From assembly GCA_015680685.1 (NCBI GenBank), contig MNCI01017969.1:305628-364779 (forward strand): a stretch of DNA of 59,152 nucleotides, written 5' to 3'. The translations under genes and the position numbers were made by a program. Below, in pieces: positions 1-9,828 of the stretch. Origin of the DNA: Gnetum montanum (taxonomy: Eukaryota; Streptophyta; Gnetopsida; Gnetales; Gnetaceae). The first letter of the stretch is position 1. Every line of letters starts with the position of its first letter. The notes under the pieces were generated by a model that ran no database searches, was not told the DNA's origin, and saw only the letters and a list, made by a program, of their open reading frames with translations.

Positions 1-407
1 CTTCAGAAATTTTCACCATCTAACACTTGCAAATCTTTGCAAAATCACACGCTCTAATCTTCTGCTCTTCCTTCTCTTGCTCAAAAACAATTACGAATTC
101 GAATTCACAATAGCCAACAGCCTGTCCTCATCAAAAAACCACTTACTTATATGCGAGGATCACCGACTTGATATCCGATTTAAGCGGGACCTTCCTAAAA
201 TGGAACCCAAAAATCAAGATATTAATGCGGCTGATATTGCACATGCCACTGTCCGAAATGACGTTAAACTACCACACCTTATCACCTCATAATCGGGTAG
301 CATTGATTACATCTTGTTTACAATATTCAAAATTCAGTTAGCCTTCCACGTTCGATGACATCACGTCACCTTTCTTCTAATCATTTATGCACTTTGCGGT
401 TTTACAG
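1..407 (+). other. Region upstream of RT: possible intron ending at 407
   Basis: No protease or gag signature is visible here. A pyrimidine-rich stretch ends in TTTTACAG (400-407), a good plant 3' splice site, and the reading frame that leads into RT starts just after it. Ogre-type elements are known to carry an intron between protease and RT, so this may be its 3' part. The donor is outside the window or unrecognised. The 71-codon open frame at 77-292 has no family resemblance I can see. Confidence 0.35.
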
Positions 408-2100
408 GACAGACGGGAAATGGACGCAACATTTTCAACACCTCTAACTTTGACGGGCCCATACGGGAAAGTAGTTAGGCAATTCAACTCCACGCTAGTA
501 GACATTAACCCCCTTTAGAAGGCGTAACCATAGCTGTGTTGGAGATGTCCCCAAAGTGGCCAGAACAGTCAACGTGCATGCTAGACCTGGAGGCTGGGGA
601 CATAACCGAAGACCCCCTCAGTGAGGTTTCTATCGTTACACATAAGGGTGAAGCCAAAACGCTTAAAGTCAGCTCTTTACTAGACCAGAAAACGCATGAT
701 GCTATAAAACAGGTCCTGCTAGACAACATCACAGTCTTTGCATGGTCATACGAGGATATGCCTGGACTAGATCCCAGGCTAATCCAGCATAACATCATCT
801 TAGACCCGCAGATTAAAGCAGTTAGGCAAAAGGCACGTAAAATCAATCCAGAGATCGCGCTAGTCGTGCATGATGAGATCACCAAACTATATCAGACTGG
901 TTTCATCCATGCAGTCAATTACTCAGACTAGGTATCTAACATTGTAGTCGTACCAAAGAAGACTGGAAGCATACGCATCTACATAGACTTCCGGGATTTG
1001 AATAAGGCCACAATCAAGGATAACTTCCCATTGCCGAGTATCGACTAGCTAGTGGATACAACAGCTGGGCATGTGCTGCTGTCCTTCATGGATGGCTTTT
1101 CAGGCTATAACCAGATTTGCATTAACCCAGAACATCAATTGACCATGAAATTCATGATGCCCTGGGGCACCTTTTGTTACACTATGATGCCTTTCGATCT
1201 AAAGAACACCGGAGCAACGTATCAGCGAGCCATTACTTACATCTTTAGTGATTATCTCCTAGGAAGACTGAATGATTACGTAGAAGATATTGCTGTTAAG
1301 TCCTTAAAGTCTGAGGATCATTCATGGGACCTGGAGTTAGTCCTTAAAAGATGCTCCAAATACAAGCTCCGGCTTAACCCAAAGAAATGCATATTCGGAG
1401 TCAAAACTGGACACATGCTGGGGTTTGTGGTGTCGGAAATCGGCATATGAGTTGACCCTGATAAGGTCAAAGCCATTGTCGAGTTAACGCCTCCTACAGA
1501 CCTCAAGCAATTACGCAGGTTACAGGGACGCTTACAGTTTATACGCCAGTTCATCTCGAGGTTAACCGACAAGTTACACCCTATGCAACACTTGTTGAAA
1601 AAAGGGGTTCATTTCGAATGGACTGACGATTGCCAGCATGCGTTTGACAGCTTAAAACAAGAGCTGCAAAATTTACCGACGATTTTCCCACCACAAAGGG
1701 ACTTGCCATTTTACATTTACCTCACAACTTTGGACGTAGCGTTAGCAGCGTTACTTTGTCAAAGAAGGGATGATGGGTTGGAAGTGCCCATCTACTACTT
1801 GAGTCATGCTCTATGTGTGTACAAAACAAGGTACAACAACATCGAGCGTAATTACCTAGCATTAGTTTTTATGCTTAAGAAATGTAGGCATTATCTTTTC
1901 TGTAGCAAGGTTATCATCATTTGTAAAAATAACATTCTTAGGGCCATTACGCACAACTTATACGAGAGTAGTAAAATAGCTCGCTGGAAAGCTATCACGG
2001 CAGAATTCGATCTGCACTATATTGCCCAATCATCTACGAAAGGCCAAGTAATAGCTGACCAGTTAATAACTTCACTAATTAACAATCAGGCGACTATAGA
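408..2100 (+). pseudogene. pol: Element A reverse transcriptase and RNase H (pol, decayed)
   Basis: This encodes the polymerase that copies element RNA into DNA and the RNase H that removes the RNA. The N-terminal linker contains the VFAWSYEDMPGLDP motif usual for this lineage (about 735-775). RT follows, with LLSFMDGFSGYNQI (1078-1119), a YVED version of the catalytic YxDD box (1277-1288) and GFVVSEIGI (1422-1448). RNase H-type sequence runs from about 1583 with FEWTDDCQHAF. The frame is interrupted at 929 (TAG at a Trp codon of the DWVSN motif), 1046 (TAG for Gln) and 1448 (TGA, probably from CGA), all single transitions. The Asp-to-Glu change in YVDD may itself impair catalysis. It is not functional as it stands. 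Confidence 0.9.
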
Positions 2101-2592
2101 GCCAGAGTTCCCTGACGAGCATGTACATAGTTTAAGCCCTGTCTTGACAAGCCCCGAAGCAACGTTGTATTTCGACGGAGCTTCAACCGCTAGAGGTGGT
2201 AGTGCTGCCACTATTATTACGCTATCACCTGAGGATGTGCGTCTACATGCTTATCGCTTGACCTTCCCCTGTAGTACGAGGGGCTCCTCAGGGGATTACT
2301 AATTGCCAATGAACTCGATGTTCGACACCTGGCGATTAAGGGCGATTCGATGCTTGTCATAAATCAGATCACAGGAGTCTACGCCTGCAAGGCTATACAT
2401 TTGCAGCCCTTCTGCGATAAGGCTAAAGATCTTCTGAGATGATTTGCGACCATCGATGTGCAGCACATGCCACGCACAGATAACACATTGGCCGACGCAC
2501 TGGCAACACTGGCTCTGAACGTGCCTTCACATCTCTTTGACACCTGTCCTGCATTGATAACAAACTGCGCAGATCCTATCATTCAGATGGTG
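2101..2592 (+). pseudogene. pol: Element A second, archaeal-type RNase H (decayed)
   Basis: A second RNase H follows the first, which is the diagnostic of Tat-lineage elements. It starts with LYFDGAST (2167-2190), holding the first catalytic Asp. It later has KGDSMLVINQ (2338-2367) and DNTLADALATLAL, holding the later Asp residues. Between them, around 2270-2300, the frame shifts and the stretch that should carry the AEYxAL glutamate is not readable. That suggests a small deletion of the catalytic Glu region. A TGA at about 2441 adds a further block. The lineage assignment is firm; loss of activity is inferred from the missing motif. Confidence 0.8.
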
Positions 2593-3640
2593 TAAATCTC
2601 TTCTCTTCTCAAGGAAAGCACACCTGAATGGTACGACGACATTAAAACATACCTTTTACAGGGCGAATTACCATCTAAATTGACATGCGCGCAGAAGGAT
2701 GTGATACGTAAGCGGGCTAGGCAATACGTCATCATCAGAGACAGCACTCTTTGTAGACGCTCCTTTGATGATGTGTTGCTTACTTGCGTTGACAAAGACC
2801 AAGTGCAGCGTATCGTCAGCGAAGTTCACGAGGGACTGTGCGGCGGCCACGTAGCACCACGGGCTATGGTCCTAAAAATCCATCGCTTAGGATACTACTG
2901 GCCGCGCATGGAAAAGGATTGCTTGACAAAGGTTAAAACTTGTGATACGTGTAAGCGTCACGCAAACCTCATACACGTGTCACCTACAGAATTATATACA
3001 ACGCAGATAACATGGCCATTTTAGCGATGGGGACTAGACATNNNNNNNNNNNNNNNNNNNNNNNNNNNNNNNNNNNNNNCAAGCGAATGGTCAAGCTGAA
3101 GCAACGAACAAAGTGATCATCAATCTGCTCAAGAAAATGCTCAATGGCAACAAAAGGCGGTGGCATGAACAGATCCTCTATGTGCTATGGGCATATCGTA
3201 CTACGTGTAGGACGGCTATGGGTAGTACGCCTTATAGCCTGGTTTACGAGTCTGAAGCAGTGCTACCTCTCGAGTTGCAAATCCCTTCTCTGAGAATGGT
3301 CCTCTCCATGGTTATAAATGAGGCTCAACACACCGAGTCTCAAGTCACGAATCTGGATTCAATAGAAGAGAAGCGGATACAAGCTCTTAACACGATTGAA
3401 AGGTATCAAGACAAACAACAACAGAAACATCGTCACAACCTTCAATAGCGCCCGATCAAGAAAGGAGATCTAGTTCTCAAGGCTGTGCATGAACCAGTAG
3501 GCAAGTTCTCTGCAAACTGGGAAGGCCCTTTCTTGGTGGTTGACATGTACAGCAACGGAGCATTTAAGCTAGTAGACGTCAACGACAACGAATTACCAAA
3601 CCCTATAAATCATGTGTATTTGAAGCGGTATTACATTTAG
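2593..3640 (+). pseudogene. pol: Element A integrase, core replaced by an assembly gap
   Basis: The N-terminal HHCC zinc finger is intact in pattern: EVHEGLCGGHVAPRA, then CDTCKRH (about 2820-2962). After FxRWGLDI the core is interrupted by a run of N. Sequence resumes at ANGQAEATNK, which contains the third catalytic residue (Glu). The first two catalytic Asp residues of DDE lie in or next to the gap. The C-terminal module has VLKAV...NWEGPFLVV (GPF/Y motif) and ends at TAG 3638-3640. The 38 N stand where roughly 300 or more bases are expected. A TAG at 3021 replaces Gln in PFQRWG. After integrase the 24-bp array begins. Confidence 0.85.
3042..3079. other. Assembly gap (38 N) inside integrase core
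   Basis: A run of 38 N falls between GLDI and the NGQAE motif of integrase. In related elements these two motifs are separated by about 100-120 residues, so the gap length is a placeholder and not the true size. Confidence 0.97.
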
Positions 3641-3666
3641 CAGCATCAACAGTGTCAACAGCAGGT

Positions 3667-4250
3667 ATGGCAATATTCATCCGCTACGACGTTAAACTAG
3701 CACTGACCGTCTGCTATGACGCTAAACTGGCAATACACGTCCGCTATGATGCTAAACTGACAACCACTGTCCGCCACGATGTAAAATTGGCATTCCTTGC
3801 ACACATTTGCCACGATGCTAAGCTGGCAGTATTCGTCCACTATGACGCTAAACTGGCAAGTTGTAATCGTCCGCTACGACGTAAAACTGGCAATGTTGTA
3901 CAGGTCCGCCAAGATGAAAAACTGGCATCTTTTGCACGCGTCCGCCACGACGCTAAATTGGCACAGGTAAGTAGCCATCCGCTGAGATGTAAAACCAATG
4001 AAGCTCTATCCTTGGGTTATGACACGAAACTGACATCCACAGCACGGTCTATTGAGACCATAAATTAGACACACCATCGTCCACTACGACGTAAAACTAG
4101 CATTTCTCGGTCTGCCCAGACTTTAAACTGGGACCATGATCTGCTGAGACTTAAAACCAGCAATGACAATCTACCAGAACTTAAAACTGGGACTTACAGA
4201 CTACTGCCATGTAAATTAAGCGAGCGTGATCATCTCTATACAGTTGCACA
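3667..4250 (+). repeat. Array of about 17 spaced 24-bp motifs, element A
   Basis: Consensus of the unit is GTCCGCTACGACG then TAAAACTGGCA. I count about 17 units separated by unlike spacers of 0-20 bases. The 3' units drift towards GTCTGCCCAGACTTTAAACTGGGA. The array lies directly behind the integrase stop. The same units in the same order, with recognisable spacers, occur in element E on the other strand. Tat/Ogre elements are known to hold variable tandem repeats in this position. A frame of 138 codons crosses the array and reads as repeats of YDAKLA, but the phase changes between units, so a DNA or RNA role seems likelier than a protein. Confidence 0.85.
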
Positions 4251-5278
4251 ACCAACGAGGTGGGATACTGGGATAGTCCCAGCTTCGCCACCCCACCGAC
4301 ATCCTACTGATTCCTCGGATGAGCTGAGAGGCATCTTACTGATTCTTCGGAGATGCCACCGCTGTGCCCACTACAACGGTGGTACCTCTGAGAGTTTAGT
4401 CTCGCCAGCCGGAGCCCCGACGAAATCCTCGTCGACAACGACCTCGGGAACCTCTGTCAATCATCGCTATCGGACGCTGGCTTTGCAAATTCATCTAGCT
4501 GGTTTCCTGTACAACCAGTTAGCTGCACTGTGTCTGATGCCTTTTCGCGAAGATATGCTGGGACAATCGTCAGGATTGGCGGCTTTGCCCTCATGCTCCA
4601 GCTCCTTCTTCACGGCCCAATCGCTCTATCTCGCATCAAATGGCGCTCGTTTCGACAACCTCGCCTCTTGCTCGCATGAGCAATGGTGTTCTATGTTTTA
4701 TTTTGTGGTTGCAGGTTACTTGCTTTGAGGATCTTATTCAAAAGTGTGTCCATTTGAGTGGTGAAGTACAACAGTGTGTTGAGATGGCTGCTCAGGTTTG
4801 CCCGACCACTTAGACCTGCATGCCTATACCTCTCACAATCCTACCCCTAGCTCTTATTTCCTTTCATCCCCACCACCCGTTTCCCATACGCAAGTACCCA
4901 TTTTTCGCACTCACACTAGCAGAGATATCGCAGAAGTGATGCGCCATGCTCCTTTTGCAAGCATTCCTGCTATAATCGATGACAAAGAGATCTCAGGCTG
5001 ATGCGCTACGCTCGTCTGAAAGCATTTCTGTCAACATATGTGTGCATACGTTTCTGTGCGTTCAGTAAGCGTATTCCATACTCCTACCATCCTGACTTAT
5101 GTTACATCTTCCCCGAACCTGTTTCCTACTATGTCATTCTATCTCCCGTTCCCTCCAGCTTTTCTCTTCCATGTTCACAGGGTAATGCCTGAGTGGCCAT
5201 GGATGGACGTTGTTCTTGTTTCTACCAATCCGGTGTTTCGTATTCTTTGTCGACGTCTTTCGGGTAAGCCCTCCAACC
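4251..5278 (+). other. Element A 3' untranslated region with possible 3' splice site
   Basis: This region is shared with element E (49980 down to 48813, opposite strand). A frame of about 80 codons (4483-4728) reads similarly in both copies, with EDMLG and VAGYLL conserved, but there is no known domain. A pyrimidine-rich stretch ends in GGTTGCAG at 4714, followed by GTTACTTGCT. The same sequence is kept in E at 49519-49518. That could be a splice acceptor for a subgenomic RNA. Otherwise nothing is recognised. Confidence 0.45.
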
Positions 5279-5297
5279 GTCAACAAAGAGGGGCCAT
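5279..5297 (+). promoter_or_regulatory. Polypurine tract of element A
   Basis: AAAGAGGGGCCAT lies immediately before the LTR start TGAAACACC. The same tract is seen before the LTR of F (AAAGAGGGACCAA) and, inverted, before the 3' LTR of E. It is the expected primer site for plus-strand synthesis. Confidence 0.75.
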
Positions 5298-5459
5298 TGA
5301 AACACCGTGAAAATTGCGAGTCGGCCTCAGGCAAAGATTTGCAATTCAGGCAATGGTGCATGTTAGAACTCTAGAAGGGAGAATAATACAGAGCAACACC
5401 AAGAGATGCGTAGCATTAAGTCCTCAACTTCTTGTGCAGATTCCTAATCTTTCTATGCT

Positions 5460-5950
5460 TTTTCTATTTACGCTATATCATGCGACGTAGCATAATGGCA
5501 CTTAGCGTGATTCTGTTCAAACATAGTCCGGCATCAGAAGGATAGTTACTTCGGCATAGGGAGAAGCTTGAGCAGCGTAATATGCGACTTCTTGTGTATT
5601 TTGTTCAAGGCTAGGATTACGCTCTGTTATGCACGGCAGCGTAATGAGCTCTAAAATAGTCAAAGGCAAAGTCTAAGAAAGTGCGATTGCTCATCATACG
5701 CTCATCACGCAACGTAGCATATCACAGCGTATTGCGTCGCCAAACTAAACATTGTTTACGCTTCATTACACGCGGCTGCGTAAGCGAGCGTAAAACAGCC
5801 TGAATCCATTGTTTCCATGTCATGTTACGCTCATGCATGCAATGCAGCATGAATGAGCATAATATAACCCAAAAACAGTTGAGATATGCCCGATGCACAT
5901 CTCTTCCTCACACGCACAATACGCAAACGAGCGTATTGTGCGTAGTCATG
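5460..5950. repeat. Series of TTACGC...GCGTAA palindromes in U3 of element A
   Basis: About seven imperfect palindromes with a core such as TTACGCTC...GAGCGTAA recur roughly every 50-90 bases, for example near 5468, 5570, 5610, 5705, 5765, 5830 and 5920. The intervening sequence is not repeated. The same motif occupies the same part of the LTR in E (48120-48640). Their place upstream of the TATA box suggests protein-binding sites. Confidence 0.65.
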
Positions 5951-6412
5951 AAGTTTGATGCAAAAATGGTCAAGTCAATAGTACCCAAAACATTCGGGGC
6001 ACATGTCATCAGGGTTGCACCTTTTCCACAGGATGTCGCTGCCTATAAATGCCCCAGTTGACAAAGACACAGAGGTTGGCAAATCAAAGAAGCAACGGCA
6101 TTGTTTTGAGCACTGGAGCACTTATCACTTTTGAGCAGAGATACAGAGAACAGCGCTTTGGCAATTGTTGATAGCATCATCTTACGGCAGAAACAGAGCA
6201 CGGTTCGCTTCGAGCACTGGTGACAGGAGTAATCGTTCTGCTGGGGAAGACTCTATTGGTCAGAAACAGTTGATCGGTAGATGTCAGAGCTTGACCTTCC
6301 TTGCATCCCCGCTTTAGCCCACGAGGTAGATCGGACTTCTGTTTGGACAGTTTTCTTGTTGTTTTGTGCTTGCTTCACATCCAGTAATCAGGGTCTCCCC
6401 AATGTAACGAGA

Positions 6413-6420
6413 TATATAAA
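6413..6420 (+). promoter_or_regulatory. TATA box of the element A LTR
   Basis: TATATAAA sits about 330 bases before the LTR end, after the U3 palindromes. Transcription would start about 30 bases downstream, giving an R-U5 part of about 300 bases. Confidence 0.55.
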
Positions 6421-6740
6421 ATATACATCTTTCACATCAAAGTGTAGATCTTAAAACTACGTGTTTTTCGTGTGTTAGCCTTTTCTTATCGTGTTTAGCG
6501 TTATCATCGTTGCAATTCATCTACATCGTTTTCCCCTCGTTTTTGCAATTCCTCGAATGAGATCATTTCACGAGATATTCATCGATTTATTGATTAGTAA
6601 GTCCCTGTCTGATCGACAAGACTGCTCAGGGCGCCGTGGATTCGTTTTTCTAGCATAGCCCTCGCGCGGATCTGTGGTTAAAACTGTGTACATGGAATTT
6701 ATTCTATATTTTCCAGCTGCTGACGTTTTCCGTCGTTACA

Positions 6741-7665
6741 ATGAGCACTGTCAATAGGATGGTGGGATGACCACATGAATGGAGGATCTTCAACAATGAA
6801 TTTAACGATTGGAATTGTTTGACATATGGGCTATAGACTTCATGGGTTCCATCACTTCCATGTTCAATGGAAGGGCATATATAATTGTCATCATTGATTA
6901 CTATTCTAAATGGGTAGAAGTAGTAGTTGTCATTGACTCTACATAATCCATTTCTACTTGATTTGTACAAAAAAAAAGTTGTGCATGGGTGTGGGTTGTC
7001 AGATGCACTAACTTCTAACAATGGAATCCACTTTACAAGTGCCACTTTTCAAAAACTCATGCAATTCTTGGGGTTGAATATAAATTAAAAATACCCTATC
7101 ATCCCTAAGCTAATGGTCAAGCAAAGCTGTCTAACAAGGAGCTCACAAAGATTCTAACAACAACTAGTAGCAAATATAGGAGAGGCTAGAGCACAAAACT
7201 CAATGATGTTCTTTGGGCCTACCGTTCAACATGGAAACTTCCTATTGGCTACTCTCCCTATGAGCTAATGTATGGAAAAATTCCAATGCTTTCAATTTAA
7301 TCCAAGCTCCGTATACTCTCAATAGTCTATGACCTGGATCTTAACCTATGTATAGCACAAAAAGAAAGACGGATCAACCTAAATGTGCTAGATGAAAATC
7401 AATTGGTAGCCTTATCTTTGAATGAAGTGCACAAGGTATTCAACAAACAATGTCATGATCTTAAAATATAAAAAGTGAAATTTCAATTGAGAAATTAGGT
7501 TCTCTATTGCAATCCCACACACACATTGTAAAAAACCAAATTCCAAATGTTGTGGAAAGGGCCTTATATAATTGATGAAACCTTTCCTTTTGGGACCATG
7601 ATTATATACAAATTTGAGAGCCTAAAAAAATCAGTTGGTCAATGTCCAATAGATAATGGCTTGCC
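6741..7665 (+). pseudogene. pol: Element B integrase, 5' part cut off by element A
   Basis: The reading starts inside the HHCC finger (CHCQ), followed by the core: TYGxxxIDFMGSI and a core Asp in VIIDYYSKWVEVVVVIDST (about 6885-6945). The block ANGQAxxxNxE near 7110 holds the catalytic Glu. The C-terminal GPF-like block (WKGPYII) lies near 7555. Many stops and frameshifts interrupt it. The equivalent of element C at 35540-36440 aligns throughout. It is inactive; the identity is secure from motif order. Confidence 0.8.
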
Positions 7666-8408
7666 ATGAGCCAGAGCAAGCTAGTGCAACAAATACCTCA
7701 ATGGATGGGAAACTATGCTCAATTCTTCAAATCTCCTCCTTCCAACTCAATCATGGGGAAGATGGCCATCAATGCTAATCATATATGTGGCTCCTCATTT
7801 TTTCTATTTTTTGTTTTGCAAATTATTTATTTTATACCTTTTTTATTTTAACACTTCTTCCTATTTTTCACCGTTCTTTTTTACAATATTATTAGTACAT
7901 TTAAATTTTTCTTGAATATTTTACACTTTCTAATATATTTTACTTTATTTTTAGTGTGATTTTCTAATTTTTGTTAATAAAAATGCTTGTGCCAATAGGA
8001 CACACTGGTGTTGTTGCTATTACTAATTGTGGTTTGTGCTTAATTTTTTGTTTGCTAATGTAATGTTTTTATTTTTGAATTTTTGTACTAATGGCTAAGA
8101 CATGGTTTCTTTTTATGGAATAGTCAGTGAGTCCACAACATCCACCCATTTACAAACTCTATGGTTCTCCTTGTTTTGGAAGTTTGAGGTCCCTTTTAAT
8201 AAATTTATGACCTTGGTAGTTTCTAGAATTGGGAAGGATTCAAAGGTTTACATAGGATGTGACTTCAAGAAAACTTAATATTCTTTGTACTCTTCTAGTT
8301 ACTTGGGTGCATGAGTGTTTTCATAGGCTTCTTATGGTTCCATGTCGACCAATAACAAGAATTTGAATAAAGTCTTTACATGGTGTGGTTTCCATTCAAA
8401 AGGAAAAT

Positions 8409-8443
8409 AGAGAGAGAGAGAGAGAGATAGAGAGAGAGAGAGA
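8409..8443. repeat. GA microsatellite
   Basis: A run of AG dinucleotides with one AT interruption. It is absent from the matching place in element C, so it expanded after the two copies separated. Confidence 0.9.
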
Positions 8444-9315
8444 AACAAAACAATATGAAAAAAAAACATGATGGGAATTCAAAGCACACCCCTTAGACAA
8501 ATAAACGAGCTACAAGCACTAGATATGAGACTAAAAAGACATGTTAACCATGCCTGAAGGTCCTCTCTAACTAAGGCTCTCTCTCACTTCCTACTTCTAT
8601 TTTCTTCTTCTTAAGGAATGATGGTTGTTCTGTGGGAGTACTCTTGTATCTCAAGGGGGTGGATTGGTCTTGGAGTGGCAATGCAAAGTCACTAAATGTG
8701 GTTCATTTTGGTCTACACTAAGGATGGATCTTTTAAGGTCATTTTAAACACAAATCCAAAAGGAACTTTTTACAGTCTCAATTTGGAATTCCATTCCACT
8801 TTCAACATCATCTATCCCTACTGCCCATAACTCACCGCACTACTAGTGTCAATGTTCTTGATTTTATGTCTTTATCTAACATACTTGAACTCTTTGGTAG
8901 AATCTTCTAGGTTTTGGTCCTTAACTTCCATCAACCATTAATCACCTATGGGGCCCACAAACTCCTTAGGTTGAAGTTATGCAAGGGAAAACAAGGCATG
9001 TGCCTGATATGAAAAGGATCCACTTGCATATCTCTTGGTTGGGTACATTAAGCACCTTATCCCTAGGCATTCTTGCAATCAGAATCTTTCGTACATCCAT
9101 CTTTTGCATCCAACCATGTGCTATTTTACATATTTGATTCAATGCATACATTCTCCATCAATTTTTTGAATTTTTTATCTTTCAAAGATCCTCTTCAATG
9201 ATTTCATCATATTCTTGGCTTTTTTCAAACTCCATGGACCCCAAATTCATTGAAAAATTCCTTGTGCTTTTCAAGATATTCAAATTTGAAAATTTTGTTT
9301 ATGGGCCCCATAAAT

Positions 9316-9398
9316 GGGGCCTTGTCAATGGAGCCCATGCATATACAAGGCATCATATATGTTACCTTGTCAACATAATGCAAAAATAATATAAATAT
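9316..9398 (+). promoter_or_regulatory. Internal promoter-like block of element B
   Basis: GGGGCCTTGTCAATGGAG (9316-9333) matches GGGGCCTCATCAATGTAG in the LTR of B (13063-13080) at 15 of 18 positions. TGTTACCTTGTCAAC (about 9360-9374) matches TGTTACCCCATCAAC of the LTR (13014-13028). A TATA box, TATAAATAT (9390-9398), follows within about 15 bases. The extra ORF starts 430 bases further on. The function as a promoter is inferred. Confidence 0.55.
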
Positions 9399-9828
9399 GC
9401 ATGACCCCCATTAGAAATTTTCACATTTACTTCCAAATGCCAAGGGATCTTTTCAAATTTTTAGAGCCCAAAACCCATAACTTCCTAACCATTTATTCAA
9501 ATCACTCTATTCTTTGACCCTATAGCTACCAAAGGTAAGCTCTTAGTTGTGGGGGCCACAAATTTCCCATTTTTGATAAAAAAGTTTTCACCATTTTTTG
9601 AACTGCCACAAAGGTTTAACTAAGAAATTAACATTTAAACACCAAATTACAAAAGTTAAACCTTTCCAACAAGCTCCGATGATACTTATAGTGAAAATTA
9701 ATTAATAAAATAATCAATATGCCATGGTCCAACCTTAGAAAATGTGTAACTAATTAATGAGATAAGGTATTCAAAAAATTGAAGTTACGCATTATATCTA
9801 CTAATCCATAGATGTGATGCTACTACAG

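Larger units (their letters stand above)
1..6740 (+). mobile_element. Element A: Tat/Ogre-like Ty3/gypsy retrotransposon, 5' part outside window
   Basis: The visible order is a linker or intron, reverse transcriptase, RNase H, a second archaeal-type RNase H, integrase, a 24-bp motif array, an untranslated 3' region, a PPT and the 3' LTR. RT before integrase defines Ty3/gypsy, and the double RNase H is the mark of the Tat/Ogre lineage. The LTR ends at TTACA and is followed directly by mid-integrase sequence of element B, so A is nested in B. The base duplication expected at its far end would be ATGAG (6741-6745), which lies outside the window. It is the least decayed of the family-1 copies with pol. 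Confidence 0.88.
5298..6740 (+). repeat. 3' LTR of element A
   Basis: It starts TGAAACACCGTG and ends CGTCGTTACA, 1443 bp. The start is matched by F (17333), G (43572) and E (48795), and the end by E (47180). U3 holds a series of ACGC/GCGT palindromes. A TATA box (TATATAAA, 6413-6420) marks the U3/R border. U5 contains the GTCCCTGTCTGATCGACAAG block that is conserved in all four family-1 LTRs. Confidence 0.85.
7666..9828 (+). other. Element B spacer between pol and extra ORF
   Basis: About 2.2 kb without a convincing gene, AT-rich with T-runs near 7800-7980. It matches the element C spacer (36441-38578) and partly the element D spacer. It contains a GA microsatellite and, near its 3' end, a promoter-like block with U3 motifs and a TATA box. 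Short open frames in it are not conserved between B and C. Confidence 0.7.

Noticed and set aside
505-885. 126-codon minus-strand frame
   Set aside because: It is the shadow of the RT linker on the plus strand, which has clear motifs.
3652-4068. Protein-coding gene with YDAKLA repeats
   Set aside because: The frame is open in A and E, but the unit is 24 bases (a multiple of 3) and free of stops in two frames, and the phase changes between units, so openness is expected without coding.
3667-4250. CRISPR-like array
   Set aside because: Repeats of 24 bp with spacers look similar at first sight, but the units are degenerate, spacers are 0-20 bases, the same spacers recur in element E, and the context is a plant retrotransposon.
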